Source: Mesorhizobium caraganae
GTDB lineage: Bacteria; Pseudomonadota; Alphaproteobacteria; Rhizobiales; Rhizobiaceae
Direction: 5' to 3'
Assembly: GCF_016836705.1 (NCBI RefSeq)
Contig: NZ_JAFCGY010000003.1
Location: 248,001 to 312,000 of the forward strand
DNA: 64,000 bases
Part shown: positions 8,344 through 19,151 of the stretch, one piece after another
Layout of the letters: every line of letters begins with the position of its first letter
How positions within the stretch are numbered: the first letter of the stretch is position 1
Translations under genes and position numbers: made by a program
The notes under the pieces: model-generated
Databases searched by the model: none
Told to the model about the DNA's origin: nothing
The model's input: only the letters and a program-made list of their open reading frames with translations

Positions 8344-9128
8344 ATAGTCTGCCGAAAGCATTGGGCCTGCCAGCAGCACCCGACCTGCCGGAAGGACAGT
8401 GGGCACTTTTCCTCGACATTGACGGCACCTTGCTCGAACACGCCGCCCACCCTGACGCGGTGTCCGTCAGTAACGAGTTGCGCAGTCTGCTCGGCGCCAT
8501 CGAACAACGGCTGGACGGCGCCGTCGCCTTCATCACCGGCCGCTCGGTGGAAGTCGCCGACCGCCTGTTTCATCCGCTGAAGCTGCGCGTTGCTGGCCTC
8601 TATGGGCTGGAACACCGGCTGACGCCGGACGGCCCGGTCGTTGCCGCGGACGCTCCCGCCGATATGGCTGCCCTTGCCGACGCCATTGAAGCCGAATTGG
8701 ACGACGGCCAGGTTCATATCGAGCGCAAGGGTCCGATCCTTGCCATTCACACCCGCGCGGCGCCGCATCTGCTGGCCAGGGCGACGGAACTTGTCGAGCA
8801 GGCCTTAGCCGAGCTCCCCAAGGGCTACCGCGTCATTCCGGGAAATGCCGGTGTCGAGCTGATGCCGCTCGAGGCGGCCAAGGGCGCTGCCGTGCGGCGT
8901 TTCATGGCGATCCCGCCCTTTACCGGAAGGCGGCCGGTTTTCCTCGGTGACGACACCGCTGATGAAAACGGTTTCGAGGCGATCAACGAAGCCGGCGGCA
9001 TCTCGATCCGGGTCAGGCCGCGCGGCCCCACTGTAGCTCAGTACCAGCTCGATGACGTCACCCGTGCGATAGCCTGGCTTGCCGCCAATTTCGAAGCTTC
9101 ACCGGCCCTCGCCCGCAAAGCATCCTGA
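8340..9128 (+). CDS. otsB: trehalose-6-phosphate phosphatase
   Basis: A 262-aa HAD-superfamily phosphatase that removes phosphate from trehalose-6-phosphate, the second step after OtsA. The nucleophile motif is FLDIDGTLLEH (first Asp about residue 25) and the last HAD motif is GDDTADENGF (about 203-212); KGAAVRRF is the typical lysine region. Start ATG overlaps the otsA stop (ATGA), so the two are translationally coupled. Length matches the family. Cytoplasmic. Confidence 0.93.
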   Translation: MNSLPKALGLPAAPDLPEGQWALFLDIDGTLLEHAAHPDAVSVSNELRSLLGAIEQRLDGAVAFITGRSVEVADRLFHPLKLRVAGLYGLEHRLTPDGPVVAADAPADMAALADAIEAELDDGQVHIERKGPILAIHTRAAPHLLARATELVEQALAELPKGYRVIPGNAGVELMPLEAAKGAAVRRFMAIPPFTGRRPVFLGDDTADENGFEAINEAGGISIRVRPRGPTVAQYQLDDVTRAIAWLAANFEASPALARKAS

Positions 9129-9233
9129 TCGCTGGCGCCAGCGGATCGAATCAAACCCACTGCGGTTGCGCCCCGTCTCCGACAAACGCCGATCGATAAG
9201 CGCGATTCTCGTTGAATATCTTTAAGGCCAAAG

Positions 9234-9256
9234 CCGGCAAATGGATTGCTTGCCGG
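9234..9256. repeat. hairpin CCGGCAA-N9-TTGCCGG after otsB
   Basis: A perfect 7-bp stem with a 9-nt loop in the 201-bp gap between otsB and the NCS1 permease. No T-tract follows, so it is at best a weak terminator or a leader structure of the permease mRNA. Confidence 0.35.
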
Positions 9257-9329
9257 TTCCCTTGCGTCAGGCTTAACCTGCGTGGCACCGCGTGGAGGCG
9301 CGTTCGGCTAGCAAGGGGAGGACATCGCA

Positions 9330-10787
9330 GTGACAATACAAGGCGCATCGCCTGGCCTTTACAATGAGGATCTCGCTCCGGCGAAGGTGCGGAACTGGGG
9401 GCCATTTTCGATCTTCAACGTGTGGACGTCGGACGTCCACAGCCTTTGGGGCTATTATCTCGCTGCCAGCCTGTTCTTGTTTTGCGGCGGCTTCGTCAAT
9501 TTCATCATCGCCATCGGCATCGGTTCGCTGATCATCTACGCGCTGATGAACATGGTCGGCTATGCCGGCGTGAAGACCGGCGTGCCCTACCCCGTGCTGG
9601 CCCGCGCCTCGTTCGGCATCTGGGGCGCCAACATTCCGGCGCTGGTGCGCGCCATCGTCGCCTGCTTCTGGTACGGCGCGCAGACTGCCGCCGCTTCCGG
9701 CGCCATCGTGGCGCTCTTGATCCGCTCGCAATGGTTCGCCGATTTCAACGCCAACACGCATTTCCTCGGCCATACCGGCCTGGAAGTGATCTGTTTTGTG
9801 GTCATCTGGGCACTGCAATTGCTGATCATCCAAAATGGCATGGAGACGGTGCGCCGCTTCCAGGATTGGGCCGGCCCGGCAGTGTGGGTGATGATGTTGA
9901 TCCTGGCGATCTATCTGTGTGTCAAATCCGGGAGATTTGCGTTCACCAGCGATATCCCGATGGATGTTCTGCTCGACAAGACCAAGGATGCGGGCGTACC
10001 AGGCACTCCTGGCTCCTGGACGTCGCTGTTTGCGGTGGCGGCGATCTGGGTCACCTATTTCTCGGCGCTCTATCTCAATTTCTGCGATTTCGCCCGCTAT
10101 GCGCCAGACAAGGCATCGCTGCGCAAGGGCAACATCTGGGGCCTGCCGGTCAATTTGATCCTGTTCTCGCTGGTTGCCGGCGTCACCACCATTGCCGCCT
10201 ATGACGTCTATCACGAAGTGCTGCTGCACCCCGACCAGATCTCGGCCAAGTTCGACAGCTGGTTCCTGGCCGCACTTGCCGCACTGACCTTCGCGGTGGC
10301 GACGCTCGGCATCAATGTGGTGGCGAACTTCGTCTCCCCAGCCTTCGACTTCTCCAACGTCTTTCCCCGGCAGATCGACTTCAAGAAGGGCGGCTACATC
10401 GCAGCCTTGATTGCGCTGGTGCTCTACCCCTTCGCGCCGTGGGAAGGCAGTGCCGCCTCCTTCGTCAACATCATCGGCGCGACGATGGGCCCGATCTTCG
10501 GGGTGATGATGGTCGACTACTATCTGATCCGCAAAGGCGAGGTCGACGTCGAGGCGCTCTACCGCGAGGACGGCGAGTTCCGCTTCCAGGGCGGCTGGCA
10601 CGTCAGTGCCTTTATCGCCGCCGGCATCGGCGCCATCTTCTCGTCGATCCTGCCCAACTTCACCAGCTGGCTGCCGGCCTGGTGGGGCGTCTATGGCTGG
10701 TTCTTCGGCGTGGCGATTGCCGGCGCCATCTACTACGTGCTGCGCACGATGGCACTGGGTGCTGGAGCGAAGACGGCGAAGGCATGA
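9330..10787 (+). CDS. NCS1-family nucleobase/allantoin/hydantoin cation symporter
   Basis: A 485-aa permease with about 12 hydrophobic helices, of the nucleobase:cation symporter-1 family (Mhp1, cytosine and allantoin permeases). Family hallmarks are the N-terminal WNEDLAP-like NEDLAPAKVRNW, NVWTSDVHSLWGYY, GVPYPVLARASFG, and CFWYGAQTAAAS where Mhp1 has its substrate-stacking Trp and Gln. The start is GTG with AGGGGAGGA 8-13 nt upstream. The substrate cannot be fixed from sequence; a pyrimidine, hydantoin or allantoin is likely. No catabolic enzyme is adjacent, and the RutB-like amidohydrolase is 49 kb away. It converges with the DUF1697 gene across the 8-bp repeat array. Confidence 0.88.
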   Translation: MTIQGASPGLYNEDLAPAKVRNWGPFSIFNVWTSDVHSLWGYYLAASLFLFCGGFVNFIIAIGIGSLIIYALMNMVGYAGVKTGVPYPVLARASFGIWGANIPALVRAIVACFWYGAQTAAASGAIVALLIRSQWFADFNANTHFLGHTGLEVICFVVIWALQLLIIQNGMETVRRFQDWAGPAVWVMMLILAIYLCVKSGRFAFTSDIPMDVLLDKTKDAGVPGTPGSWTSLFAVAAIWVTYFSALYLNFCDFARYAPDKASLRKGNIWGLPVNLILFSLVAGVTTIAAYDVYHEVLLHPDQISAKFDSWFLAALAALTFAVATLGINVVANFVSPAFDFSNVFPRQIDFKKGGYIAALIALVLYPFAPWEGSAASFVNIIGATMGPIFGVMMVDYYLIRKGEVDVEALYREDGEFRFQGGWHVSAFIAAGIGAIFSSILPNFTSWLPAWWGVYGWFFGVAIAGAIYYVLRTMALGAGAKTAKA

Positions 10788-10802
10788 AATGGAGGGAATA
10801 AG

Positions 10803-10947
10803 GCAGTAGGGCAGTAAGGGAGTAGGGGAATAGGAGCCCTACTGCCCTACTGCCCTACTGCCCTACTGCCCTACTGCCCTACTGCCCTACTGCCCTACTG
10901 CCCTACTGCCCTACTGCCCTACTGCCCTACTGCCCTACTGCCCTACT
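10803..10947. repeat. fold-back 8-bp tandem repeat array (4 inverted + 14 direct units)
   Basis: Positions 10836-10947 are exactly 14 perfect copies of GCCCTACT (112 bp). Directly before, 10803-10834 are four degenerate 8-bp units in the opposite orientation (GCAGTAGG, GCAGTAAG, GGAGTAGG, GGAATAGG). The outer ends are also inverted copies: GAATAAGGCAGTAGGGCAGTA on the left matches, with one indel, the reverse complement of the right end. The array can fold into a long hairpin between two convergent genes and may end transcription from both sides. Copy number is likely variable between strains. Confidence 0.95.
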
Positions 10948-11490
10948 GCTTATTCTTCCCACCATCTCAGCCAACCTACGCACCGTGTTCCAGTTGCGTG
11001 CGGTGCCGATGCCCATGCGCTTGTGGTTCATCGCCGCAAGCAGGCGCGAGCTTGGCCGCTCGCGCGAAAAGACGACCCAGATGTCGCCGTCGACCGAAGC
11101 CACCTTCTCGTCCTCGGCGGCATAGGCCTGGAGCGCTGCTACACCGTCCATGGGCGCGGGCTTGCGCATCACCCGCACCGCCACCTGATCGCCAGTTTCA
11201 GCCGACTCGGTCGGAAACGGATTGCCGGCGGCGAGCTTCAGCCAGTCCTCGGCAGTGCGCACGATGATGACGACATGGCGGCCGAAGGTTTTTTCGAAAG
11301 CCGTTTCGAGCCGCTGTTCCAGCCTGGTGATATCCGCCGCGCGCGCCTCGAAGACCAGATTGCCGGTCGCTACCAGTGTGCGAGGATTCTTCAGTCCGAG
11401 GCCTTCGGCCATCGTCTTGAGGTCGGACATGACGACCCGGCGGCCTTCGCCGAGGATGATGCTGTAGAGCAGCGCGACATAGGTTTGCAT
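10927..11490 (-). CDS. DUF1697 domain-containing protein
   Basis: A 187-aa DUF1697 protein of unknown function. Family features are the N-terminal YVALLYSIILGEGRRV, DLKTMAEGLG, the VATGNLVFEA strand and the IIVRTAEDW segment. The last residues (SSRAVGQ and the stop) are encoded by the first units of the 8-bp repeat array, so the native 3' end has been replaced. Because the stop falls within the first repeat cycles, changes in copy number further along should not alter the protein. Start is the ATG at 11490; the next gene, pyrG, begins upstream on the same strand 22 bp away (its stop at 11513), so the two may be co-transcribed. Confidence 0.85.
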   Translation of the reverse strand: MQTYVALLYSIILGEGRRVVMSDLKTMAEGLGLKNPRTLVATGNLVFEARAADITRLEQRLETAFEKTFGRHVVIIVRTAEDWLKLAAGNPFPTESAETGDQVAVRVMRKPAPMDGVAALQAYAAEDEKVASVDGDIWVVFSRERPSSRLLAAMNHKRMGIGTARNWNTVRRLAEMVGRISSRAVGQ

Positions 11491-11512
11491 CAGCTGCTAA
11501 ACCCGCAGGCAG

Positions 11513-13153
<1,641 letters not shown>

Positions 13154-13252
13154 TTAACGCGGCCGAATTGATTCCGCCAGAGAAAAAACCGCCGCTGAGG
13201 CTTTTTCCAGAGAAGGCGCGATAGTCCCGAGGTTCGAGACTGTAGTTCTTGG

Positions 13253-13286
13253 TCAAAACAAAAGGGCCGGCAGAAGCCGGCCCTTT
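13253..13286 (-). terminator. rho-independent terminator of the L,D-transpeptidase gene
   Basis: A 10-bp perfect stem AAAGGGCCGG / CCGGCCCTTT with loop CTTCTG as read on the minus strand, followed on that strand by a TTTTGTTTT tract. It begins 20 bp past the stop of the minus-strand L,D-transpeptidase gene. Confidence 0.8.
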
Positions 13287-13305
13287 CGGCAGAATTGAAA
13301 GAATG

Positions 13306-14424
13306 TCAGATGATGACGACCTTGGTGCCGACCCGGACGCGGCTGTAGAGGTCCATGACGTGCTCGTTGATCATCCGGAAGCAGCCATTGGAGGCGCTGG
13401 TTCCGATCGACTGCGGCGCGATGGTGCCGTGGATACGCAGATGCGTGTCCTTCTTGCCGTCATAGAGATAGATGGCGCGGGCGCCGAGCGGGTTCTGACC
13501 GCCGCCGGGCATGCCGTCCTTGTACTGGCCATAGTGCTTGGGCTCGCGCTTCTGCATGTCCAGCGTCGGGATCCAGCGCGGCCATTCCTGCTTGTCGCCA
13601 ACCGCAACCGTACCCTTGAATTGCAGGCCTTCGCGGCCGACCGCAATGGCATAGCGGCGGGCGGTGAAAGCCGATTCGACGAGGTAGAGACGGCGTGCGC
13701 TGGTATCGATGACGATGGTTCCCGGCTCATAACCGGTGAATTCGACGTCCTGCGGCACGAATTCCGGCTTCACCTTGAACTGCTTCTTGGCTTCGCGCTT
13801 GGCGAGCGCCTGATCGAGTGCCCGCGTCTCGGGAAGATAGGCAATCGAGGAGGCAGACGATGTGCCACCGAACAGGCCGGCGAAGAGCCCCCCGCTCCTC
13901 GGCTTCTGGCCCGGGGCCTCGCTGCGCAATTCGCCATTGTTGCCGGTCAGCGCGACGTTCATCGCTTCGGCCGGGAGTGGTTCGGCCGACTCGATCGGCG
14001 CGAGCGGCGCAATCGGGTCAACTGGCGAGATGATCTTGGTGGCCTTCTTGGCCGGCTTGGCGTCGGCGACCACGACCGGCTTGCCCTTGCTGGCCAGGAA
14101 GGCCTGGCGCTGGGCGTCGGCCTTGGCTTTCGCCGCCTCGCGCATGGCCAGCTTGCGGGCCTCGAGCGCCTTGGCGCCGGCTGCCGCCTTGTCGGCCGCG
14201 ATCTTATCTTCGAGCTTGCTGATCTGAGCCAGATCATCCGAGCTCGGGTTTTTCTTCTTCTTGAGAAGCTTCAGCTGTGCCGCATCGCTCTTGGCGGCGA
14301 CGTTGATGACAGCGGTTTTGCCACCCGCCTGCGGTGAGGTCATTGCCGGAGTTCCGGCGAAGGCCGCGGAGCTCATGCCGAATACGGCACAAAACCCCAT
14401 GAAAATGAAGCTGCGAAGCTGCAT
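13306..14424 (-). CDS. L,D-transpeptidase (YkuD domain)
   Basis: A 372-aa exported protein. The start ATG 14424 gives a signal peptide (MQLRSFIFMGFCAVFGMSSA, cleavage after AFA). A Lys/Ala-rich coiled-coil-like region (about 50-140) and a Pro-rich linker come next, then the YkuD catalytic domain (about 250-372) with the motif RIHGT and S-x-GCFRM holding the catalytic His and Cys. It should form 3-3 or protein-peptidoglycan crosslinks in the periplasm. The charged coiled coil is an uncommon addition. The longer frame upstream of 14424 is Arg-rich and noncoding in character. Flanked by its own promoter and terminator. Confidence 0.9.
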   Translation of the reverse strand: MQLRSFIFMGFCAVFGMSSAAFAGTPAMTSPQAGGKTAVINVAAKSDAAQLKLLKKKKNPSSDDLAQISKLEDKIAADKAAAGAKALEARKLAMREAAKAKADAQRQAFLASKGKPVVVADAKPAKKATKIISPVDPIAPLAPIESAEPLPAEAMNVALTGNNGELRSEAPGQKPRSGGLFAGLFGGTSSASSIAYLPETRALDQALAKREAKKQFKVKPEFVPQDVEFTGYEPGTIVIDTSARRLYLVESAFTARRYAIAVGREGLQFKGTVAVGDKQEWPRWIPTLDMQKREPKHYGQYKDGMPGGGQNPLGARAIYLYDGKKDTHLRIHGTIAPQSIGTSASNGCFRMINEHVMDLYSRVRVGTKVVII

Positions 14425-14507
14425 AGCGAAGATCCGATCGTTCAATGCTTGTTGCCCACGGCGTCGCCCGGCGCCCCCCAAGGGCGCAGAAAGTGCCGCG
14501 CGCAATC

Positions 14508-14536
14508 TATAATCGAAGTGCCGGAGCGGCCTCAAG
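14508..14536 (-). promoter_or_regulatory. candidate sigma-70 promoter of the L,D-transpeptidase gene
   Basis: Minus strand CTTGAG (-35), 17-bp spacer, ATTATA (-10), close to the rhizobial housekeeping consensus CTTGAC-N17-CTATAT. It predicts a leader of about 75 nt before the ATG at 14424. Confidence 0.5.
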
Positions 14537-14574
14537 CGGAACGCATGGTCGAATCTTCGTGATCAAGTGCCATT

Positions 14575-14611
14575 TGCCGCGACTGTGTTGAAACAACAAC
14601 AGATCGCGGCA
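14575..14611. terminator. large hairpin downstream of secG
   Basis: TGCCGCGA and TCGCGGCA form an 8-bp outer stem; inside, CTGTGTTG pairs with CAACAACAG through one bulge, leaving an AAA loop. It begins 15 bp past the secG stop on the minus strand. There is no U-tract, so it may stabilise the 3' end or act with Rho rather than terminate alone. Confidence 0.45.
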
Positions 14612-14625
14612 TGTACCCTATCCGA

Positions 14626-15129
14626 CTATTGGTTCGGGACCTGTGGCGTGACCGGCAAGGTAACGCCATTGGCAGCCGGCGGCGTGGCCGAATCGGTCGC
14701 AGGCGGCGTCGCCGGAGCTGGAGCCGGAGCCGGAGCCGGGGCTGTGGCAGGAGCGGTCGCCAGCGGCGTCGTGGCGGCGCCATTGCCCGAAGGCGCAGGC
14801 GGTGCGGTGGTGCCGGCAGGTGGCGCCGGCGGCGTCGTGCCGGGCAGTTGGTTGAGCACGCCGTTGCCGCTGTCGGCCGGCACGCGGTCGAGAATGTCGA
14901 TCGGCTTTTCGCCATAGCGGGCAACGATCGAGAGTGTCAGCGACGTGACGAAGAAAGCCGCGGCCAGGATCGCCGTCGCCCGCGTCAGTGCATTGGCCGC
15001 ACCGCGCGCGGTCATGAAACCGGAACCGCCGCCAATGCCGAGACCACCGCCTTCGGAGCGCTGCAGCAGCACCACGCCGACAAGGGCGAGCACGACCATG
15101 AGGTGGATGACGATCAGTACGGTTTCCAT
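14626..15129 (-). CDS. secG: preprotein translocase subunit SecG
   Basis: A 167-aa inner-membrane subunit of the SecYEG channel. Two hydrophobic helices (about 3-22 and 50-72) flank the conserved cytoplasmic loop LLQRSEGGGLGIGGG. The last 80 residues are an Ala/Pro/Thr-rich low-complexity tail with repeated PAPA blocks, longer than in E. coli SecG (110 aa). Same strand as tpiA upstream, 181 bp away, an arrangement common in bacteria. The tail is imperfectly repetitive and prone to length change. Confidence 0.93.
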   Translation of the reverse strand: METVLIVIHLMVVLALVGVVLLQRSEGGGLGIGGGSGFMTARGAANALTRATAILAAAFFVTSLTLSIVARYGEKPIDILDRVPADSGNGVLNQLPGTTPPAPPAGTTAPPAPSGNGAATTPLATAPATAPAPAPAPAPATPPATDSATPPAANGVTLPVTPQVPNQ

Positions 15130-15310
15130 ATTTTATCCTGGCAAGCCCTGCCGCTCCCTGGCGATCAGGGCCGGTGATTTGGAGGCGGCTCCATACAATG
15201 CTTTAATGGCATTTCCAAGCCCGTGGCCGGAATATGGGAAGCAATGCGCCCTTTGCAACGATTTCGGCCGCGGCGCGGCGTTTCACAAGTCGGCGAGGGA
15301 GCGGCCGAGC

Positions 15311-16081
15311 CTACGCGATATTCTGGTAGGCTTCGGCGATGGCGAGAAAATCCGCCGCCTTCAGGCTTGCGCCGCCGACGAGCGCGCCGTCGACGTTTTT
15401 GACGCCGAGCAGTTCGACCGCATTGGACGGCTTGACCGAGCCGCCATAGAGGATGCGGATCTTGCCGGCCGCTGAGGCCCCGAGTCCCTCCGACAATTTT
15501 TCGCGGATATGCGCATGCGCCTCGGCCACGTCGTCGGCGGTCGGCGTCAGGCCGGTGCCGATCGCCCATACCGGTTCGTAGGCGATGACGGTGTTGGCGG
15601 CCGTCGCGCTGGGCGGCACCGAGCCGGCGACCTGGCGCGACAGCACGTCGAGCGTGGCGCCCGCTTCGCGCTCGGCCTTGGTCTCGCCGATGCAGATAAT
15701 GGCCACAAGCCCGGCGCGCCATGCGGCAGACGCCTTCGCCTGGACAGTCGCATCGTCCTCGCCACGCTGTTCCCGGCACTCGGAGTGGCCGACGATGACG
15801 TGGCTGGCGCCGGCATCCTTCAGCATCTCGGCCGAGACACAGCCGGTGAAGGCGCCGCTTTCCTTGATGTGGCAATCTTCGCCACCGGCCCGCACCGGCG
15901 TGCGCGACAGGATTTCGGCCGCGCGCGACAGCAAGGTCGCCGGCACGCAGACCAATGCTTCGGTCTCGGCATCGAGCCCGCTCATAAAGCCGTTGCCGAT
16001 CATCCTGAGCTCGCTCAGCGAGGCGCTGGTGCCGTTCATTTTCCAGTTGCCGGCAACGAGCGGTCGAATTCCTGGCGTCAT
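15311..16081 (-). CDS. tpiA: triosephosphate isomerase
   Basis: A 256-aa TIM-barrel enzyme interconverting dihydroxyacetone phosphate and glyceraldehyde-3-phosphate. Catalytic motifs are GNWKMNG (Lys), VIVGHSECR (His) and [11 protein letters not shown] (Glu), with the phosphate-binding [11 protein letters not shown] near the C-terminus. The ATG at 16081 is used because the family starts a few residues before LVAGNWKMN; the open frame extends 20 codons further. Divergent from the PpiD-like gene. Confidence 0.96.
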   Translation of the reverse strand: MTPGIRPLVAGNWKMNGTSASLSELRMIGNGFMSGLDAETEALVCVPATLLSRAAEILSRTPVRAGGEDCHIKESGAFTGCVSAEMLKDAGASHVIVGHSECREQRGEDDATVQAKASAAWRAGLVAIICIGETKAEREAGATLDVLSRQVAGSVPPSATAANTVIAYEPVWAIGTGLTPTADDVAEAHAHIREKLSEGLGASAAGKIRILYGGSVKPSNAVELLGVKNVDGALVGGASLKAADFLAIAEAYQNIA

Positions 16082-16227
16082 GGGATCTGGTTCTCCGGGC
16101 GACATTGGGGTCTCGCCCTCCCTACCAAAATCAGGCCACAAAGCAATCGACAGTGAGCCGGAAGGGCGCTATTGCGCTTGTTTCAGACTCGGGCGCACAC
16201 GAAAGTGCGGAAAAATCGGAAGTAACA

Positions 16228-18123
16228 ATGCTTGGTATATTGAGAAGCGCGGCGGGGACCTGGGTCGCGAAGACCCTGCTGTTACTGCTGGTGGCGAGCT
16301 TTGCCGCCTGGGGCGTTACCACCCGCTTGGCGGGCGGCTTCCTGGCCGGCCATCACGCGGTCATAACCGCCGGCAGCACCACCGTATCGATCACCGAATA
16401 CCGCCTCGCCTACGATCGCCAGATCAACATGCTGCAGCAGCAGATCGGCCAGCGCATCAGCCGCGAGCAGGCCAAGGCCTATGGCATCGACAACCAGGTG
16501 CTGGCGCAGCTTGTGTCGGGCGCCGTCCTCGACGAACAGGCGCGCAAGCTCGGACTTGGCTTCTCCAAGGACAGGCTGGCCGAACTGACGCGCCAGGAAC
16601 CTGCCTTCCAGGGCCCGAATGGCCAGTTCGACCGCCGGCTGTTCGAGTCCCGGCTGCGCGAACTCGGCATGCGGCCGGAGGACTATCTGAAGAACCGGGC
16701 TCAGGTGGCGGTGCGCCAGCAGATCGTCGAGGCGGTTTCGGACGGCCTCAAGGCTCCGGACACCTTCTTCAAGGCGGTCGCGCTCTATCGCGGCGAAGAC
16801 CGCACCATCGACTATTTGACCTTGCCGAAGGCGCTGGTCGAGCCGATCCAGGCACCATCCGACAGCGTGCTTCAGGCCTATTTCGAGACCAACAAGAAAA
16901 CCTACGCGGCGCCGGAATACCGCAAATTCTCCTATGTCCGGCTCGAGCCTGAAGACATCATGGATATCAGCGCCGTGACCGACCAGCAGGTCAGCGACGA
17001 CTACAACAAGAACAAGGGGCGCTACACCACGCCGGAAATGCGCACCATCGAACAGCTGGTGTTTCCGACGCTGGACGCCGCCAAGGCCGCGTCCGATTCG
17101 CTGAAGACGGGCGCCACCTTCGACAAGATCGTCACCGCGCAAGGAAAGACCCAGGCCGATACGCTGCTTGGCACGCTCTCCAAGGACAAGATCAGCGACA
17201 AGGCGGTCGCCGATGCCGCATTCGCGCTTGCCGTCAACGAAATCAGCCCGGTCGTCCAGGGCACGTTCGGCCCGGTGCTTTTGCGCGTTACCGAGATCAA
17301 GCCGGAAGTGGTGAAGCCGCTGGCCGAAGTGTCTGACCAGATCCGCAAGGATCTGGCGCTGGGCGAAGCAAGCCGCATCCTGCTCGACGTGCACGACAAC
17401 TACGAAGACACCCGCGCCGCCGGCAGCACGCTCGCCGAAGCTGCCGCCAAACTGAAGCTCAAGGACGTCACCGTCGAGGCCATCGACCGCACCGGCCTCA
17501 AGCCGGACGGGACCATCATCAAGGACCTGCCGGCATCGCCTGACCTGATCAAGGCGGTGTTCGAGGCTGAGCCCAACACCGAGAATGAAGCCCTGACCAC
17601 GACCAACAATGGCTTCGTGTTCTACGAGCTGACATCGATCACGCCGGCTCGCGACCGCACGCTCGACGAGGTCCGCCAGAGGGTGGTGGCCGACTGGACG
17701 ACCGAGGAAACGACCAAGCGGCTGACCGCAAAGGCAGACGAACTCGACAAACGCCTCAAGGCCGGCACCACACTCGATGTCATCGCCGGCGAACTGAAGC
17801 TCGAAAAGCAGACCAAGCGCGGCGTGAAGCGCGAGGCCGACGACGTCGATTTCGGCAAGGACGGCGCTACAGCGATGTTCGGCGTCGGCGAAGGCGGCAC
17901 CGGGCTGATCCCCTCGCCCACCGGCGAAGGCCAGATTCTGTTCAAGGTGGCCGAAGTGTTCGAGCCGGCCGGAGCCGACGCCAGTTCGGTGCCGGACGAC
18001 GCGCAGAAATCCTTCACGCAAGGCATGTCCGACGATCTGCTCGACCAGTTGGTGGCGCAATTGCAGACGCAATACGCCGTCAGCATCGACCAGGCCGCCG
18101 TTGCCCAAGCCGTAGCCCAATGA
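16228..18123 (+). CDS. SurA/PpiD-type peptidyl-prolyl isomerase, membrane-anchored periplasmic foldase
   Basis: A 631-aa protein. A single N-terminal membrane helix (about residues 10-35, [16 protein letters not shown]) anchors it, with the rest in the periplasm. A SurA-N-like helical region (about 40-190) and a parvulin-type PPIase region (about 265-385, starting near [12 protein letters not shown]) follow, then a second helical region. This is the PpiD layout, so it helps fold outer-membrane and secreted proteins. Start ATG 16228 is chosen because the helix begins directly after it. It stops 13 bp before trpD, and the pair may be one transcript, as often seen in rhizobia. Confidence 0.88.
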   Translation: MLGILRSAAGTWVAKTLLLLLVASFAAWGVTTRLAGGFLAGHHAVITAGSTTVSITEYRLAYDRQINMLQQQIGQRISREQAKAYGIDNQVLAQLVSGAVLDEQARKLGLGFSKDRLAELTRQEPAFQGPNGQFDRRLFESRLRELGMRPEDYLKNRAQVAVRQQIVEAVSDGLKAPDTFFKAVALYRGEDRTIDYLTLPKALVEPIQAPSDSVLQAYFETNKKTYAAPEYRKFSYVRLEPEDIMDISAVTDQQVSDDYNKNKGRYTTPEMRTIEQLVFPTLDAAKAASDSLKTGATFDKIVTAQGKTQADTLLGTLSKDKISDKAVADAAFALAVNEISPVVQGTFGPVLLRVTEIKPEVVKPLAEVSDQIRKDLALGEASRILLDVHDNYEDTRAAGSTLAEAAAKLKLKDVTVEAIDRTGLKPDGTIIKDLPASPDLIKAVFEAEPNTENEALTTTNNGFVFYELTSITPARDRTLDEVRQRVVADWTTEETTKRLTAKADELDKRLKAGTTLDVIAGELKLEKQTKRGVKREADDVDFGKDGATAMFGVGEGGTGLIPSPTGEGQILFKVAEVFEPAGADASSVPDDAQKSFTQGMSDDLLDQLVAQLQTQYAVSIDQAAVAQAVAQ

Positions 18124-18136
18124 ACGTTTTGGCCCC

Positions 18137-19147
18137 ATGAGCGCCCTCAAGATCCATATCGCCAAGGTCGCCAGCGGGACCGCGCTTACCTTCGAGGAAG
18201 CGCGCGAAGCCTTCGACATCATCATGTCGGGCGACGCGACGCCGGGCCAGATCGGCGGCTTCCTGATGGCGCTGCGCGTGCGCGGCGAGACGGTGAGCGA
18301 GATCTCCGGCGCCGTTGCCACCATGCGCGCCAAGATGCTGCGCGTCGAAGCGCCTAAAGGCGCCATCGACATCGTCGGCACTGGCGGCGACAACTCCCAT
18401 TCGGTCAACATCTCGACGGCTTCGGCCTTCGTCATCGCCGGTTGCGGCGTGCCGGTGGCAAAGCATGGCAATCGCGGCCTGTCGTCGCTGACGGGCGCCG
18501 CCGACGTGCTGGTTGCGCTCGGCGTCAAGATCGATATCCCGCCGGAGACGATCGGCCGCTGCATCCATGAGGCGGGCGTCGGCTTCATGTTCGCGCCGGC
18601 GCATCATCCGGCGATGAAGCATGTCGGCCCGACGCGCGTCGAGCTTGGCACCCGCACCATCTTCAACCTGCTCGGACCGCTGTCCAATCCGGCCGGCGTA
18701 AGCCGCCAGATGGTCGGCGTGTTCCTGCCGGAATGGATCGTGCCGGTGGCCGAGACATTGAAGGCGCTGGGTACAGAGCATGCCTGGGTCGTCCATGGCG
18801 ACGGCTATGACGAGATCACCACCACCGGCGAAACGCAGGTTGCCGAACTGGCCGGTGGCGAGATCCGCCACTTTACGCTGACCCCGGAAGCAGTCGGTTT
18901 GCAGCGCCACACCAAGGACGAGTTGCGCGGCGGAGACGCCGCCTACAACGCCCAGGCATTGCGCGACATGCTGGGCGGCGCTGCCGGCGCCTATCGCGAC
19001 ACGGTGCTGATGAATGCCGGCGCCGGCATGGTGGTGGCGGGCAAGGCAACAACGCTTGCCGACGGCATGGCGGCGGCGGCACAAGCCATCGACAGCGGCC
19101 GGGCGCTAGGCGTGCTCGACAGGCTGGTCGAGATTTCGAACGGATAG
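18137..19147 (+). CDS. trpD: anthranilate phosphoribosyltransferase
   Basis: A 336-aa enzyme of tryptophan synthesis that joins anthranilate and PRPP. The PRPP-binding [13 protein letters not shown] loop lies near residue 80 and the KHGNRG motif near 110; [16 protein letters not shown] is also typical. It is followed after 4 bp by trpC. Cytoplasmic dimer in the family. Confidence 0.97.
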   Translation: MSALKIHIAKVASGTALTFEEAREAFDIIMSGDATPGQIGGFLMALRVRGETVSEISGAVATMRAKMLRVEAPKGAIDIVGTGGDNSHSVNISTASAFVIAGCGVPVAKHGNRGLSSLTGAADVLVALGVKIDIPPETIGRCIHEAGVGFMFAPAHHPAMKHVGPTRVELGTRTIFNLLGPLSNPAGVSRQMVGVFLPEWIVPVAETLKALGTEHAWVVHGDGYDEITTTGETQVAELAGGEIRHFTLTPEAVGLQRHTKDELRGGDAAYNAQALRDMLGGAAGAYRDTVLMNAGAGMVVAGKATTLADGMAAAAQAIDSGRALGVLDRLVEISNG

Positions 19148-19151
19148 AGCC

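Noticed and set aside
9273..10601. 442-aa minus-strand frame opposite the NCS1 permease
   Set aside because: His/Asp/Arg-rich shadow without hydrophobic or family pattern; the permease has the helices and motifs.
10836..10947. Repeat array considered as CRISPR
   Set aside because: Units are 8 bp with no spacers and no cas genes nearby.
13249..14337. 362-aa plus-strand frame opposite the L,D-transpeptidase gene
   Set aside because: Shadow; no motif, and it begins inside the terminator of the real gene.
16282..18588. 768-aa open frame on the minus strand opposite the PpiD-like gene and trpD
   Set aside because: Antisense shadow from GC3 bias. The plus-strand products have clear families and motifs; the minus product is His/Arg/Gly-rich without any.
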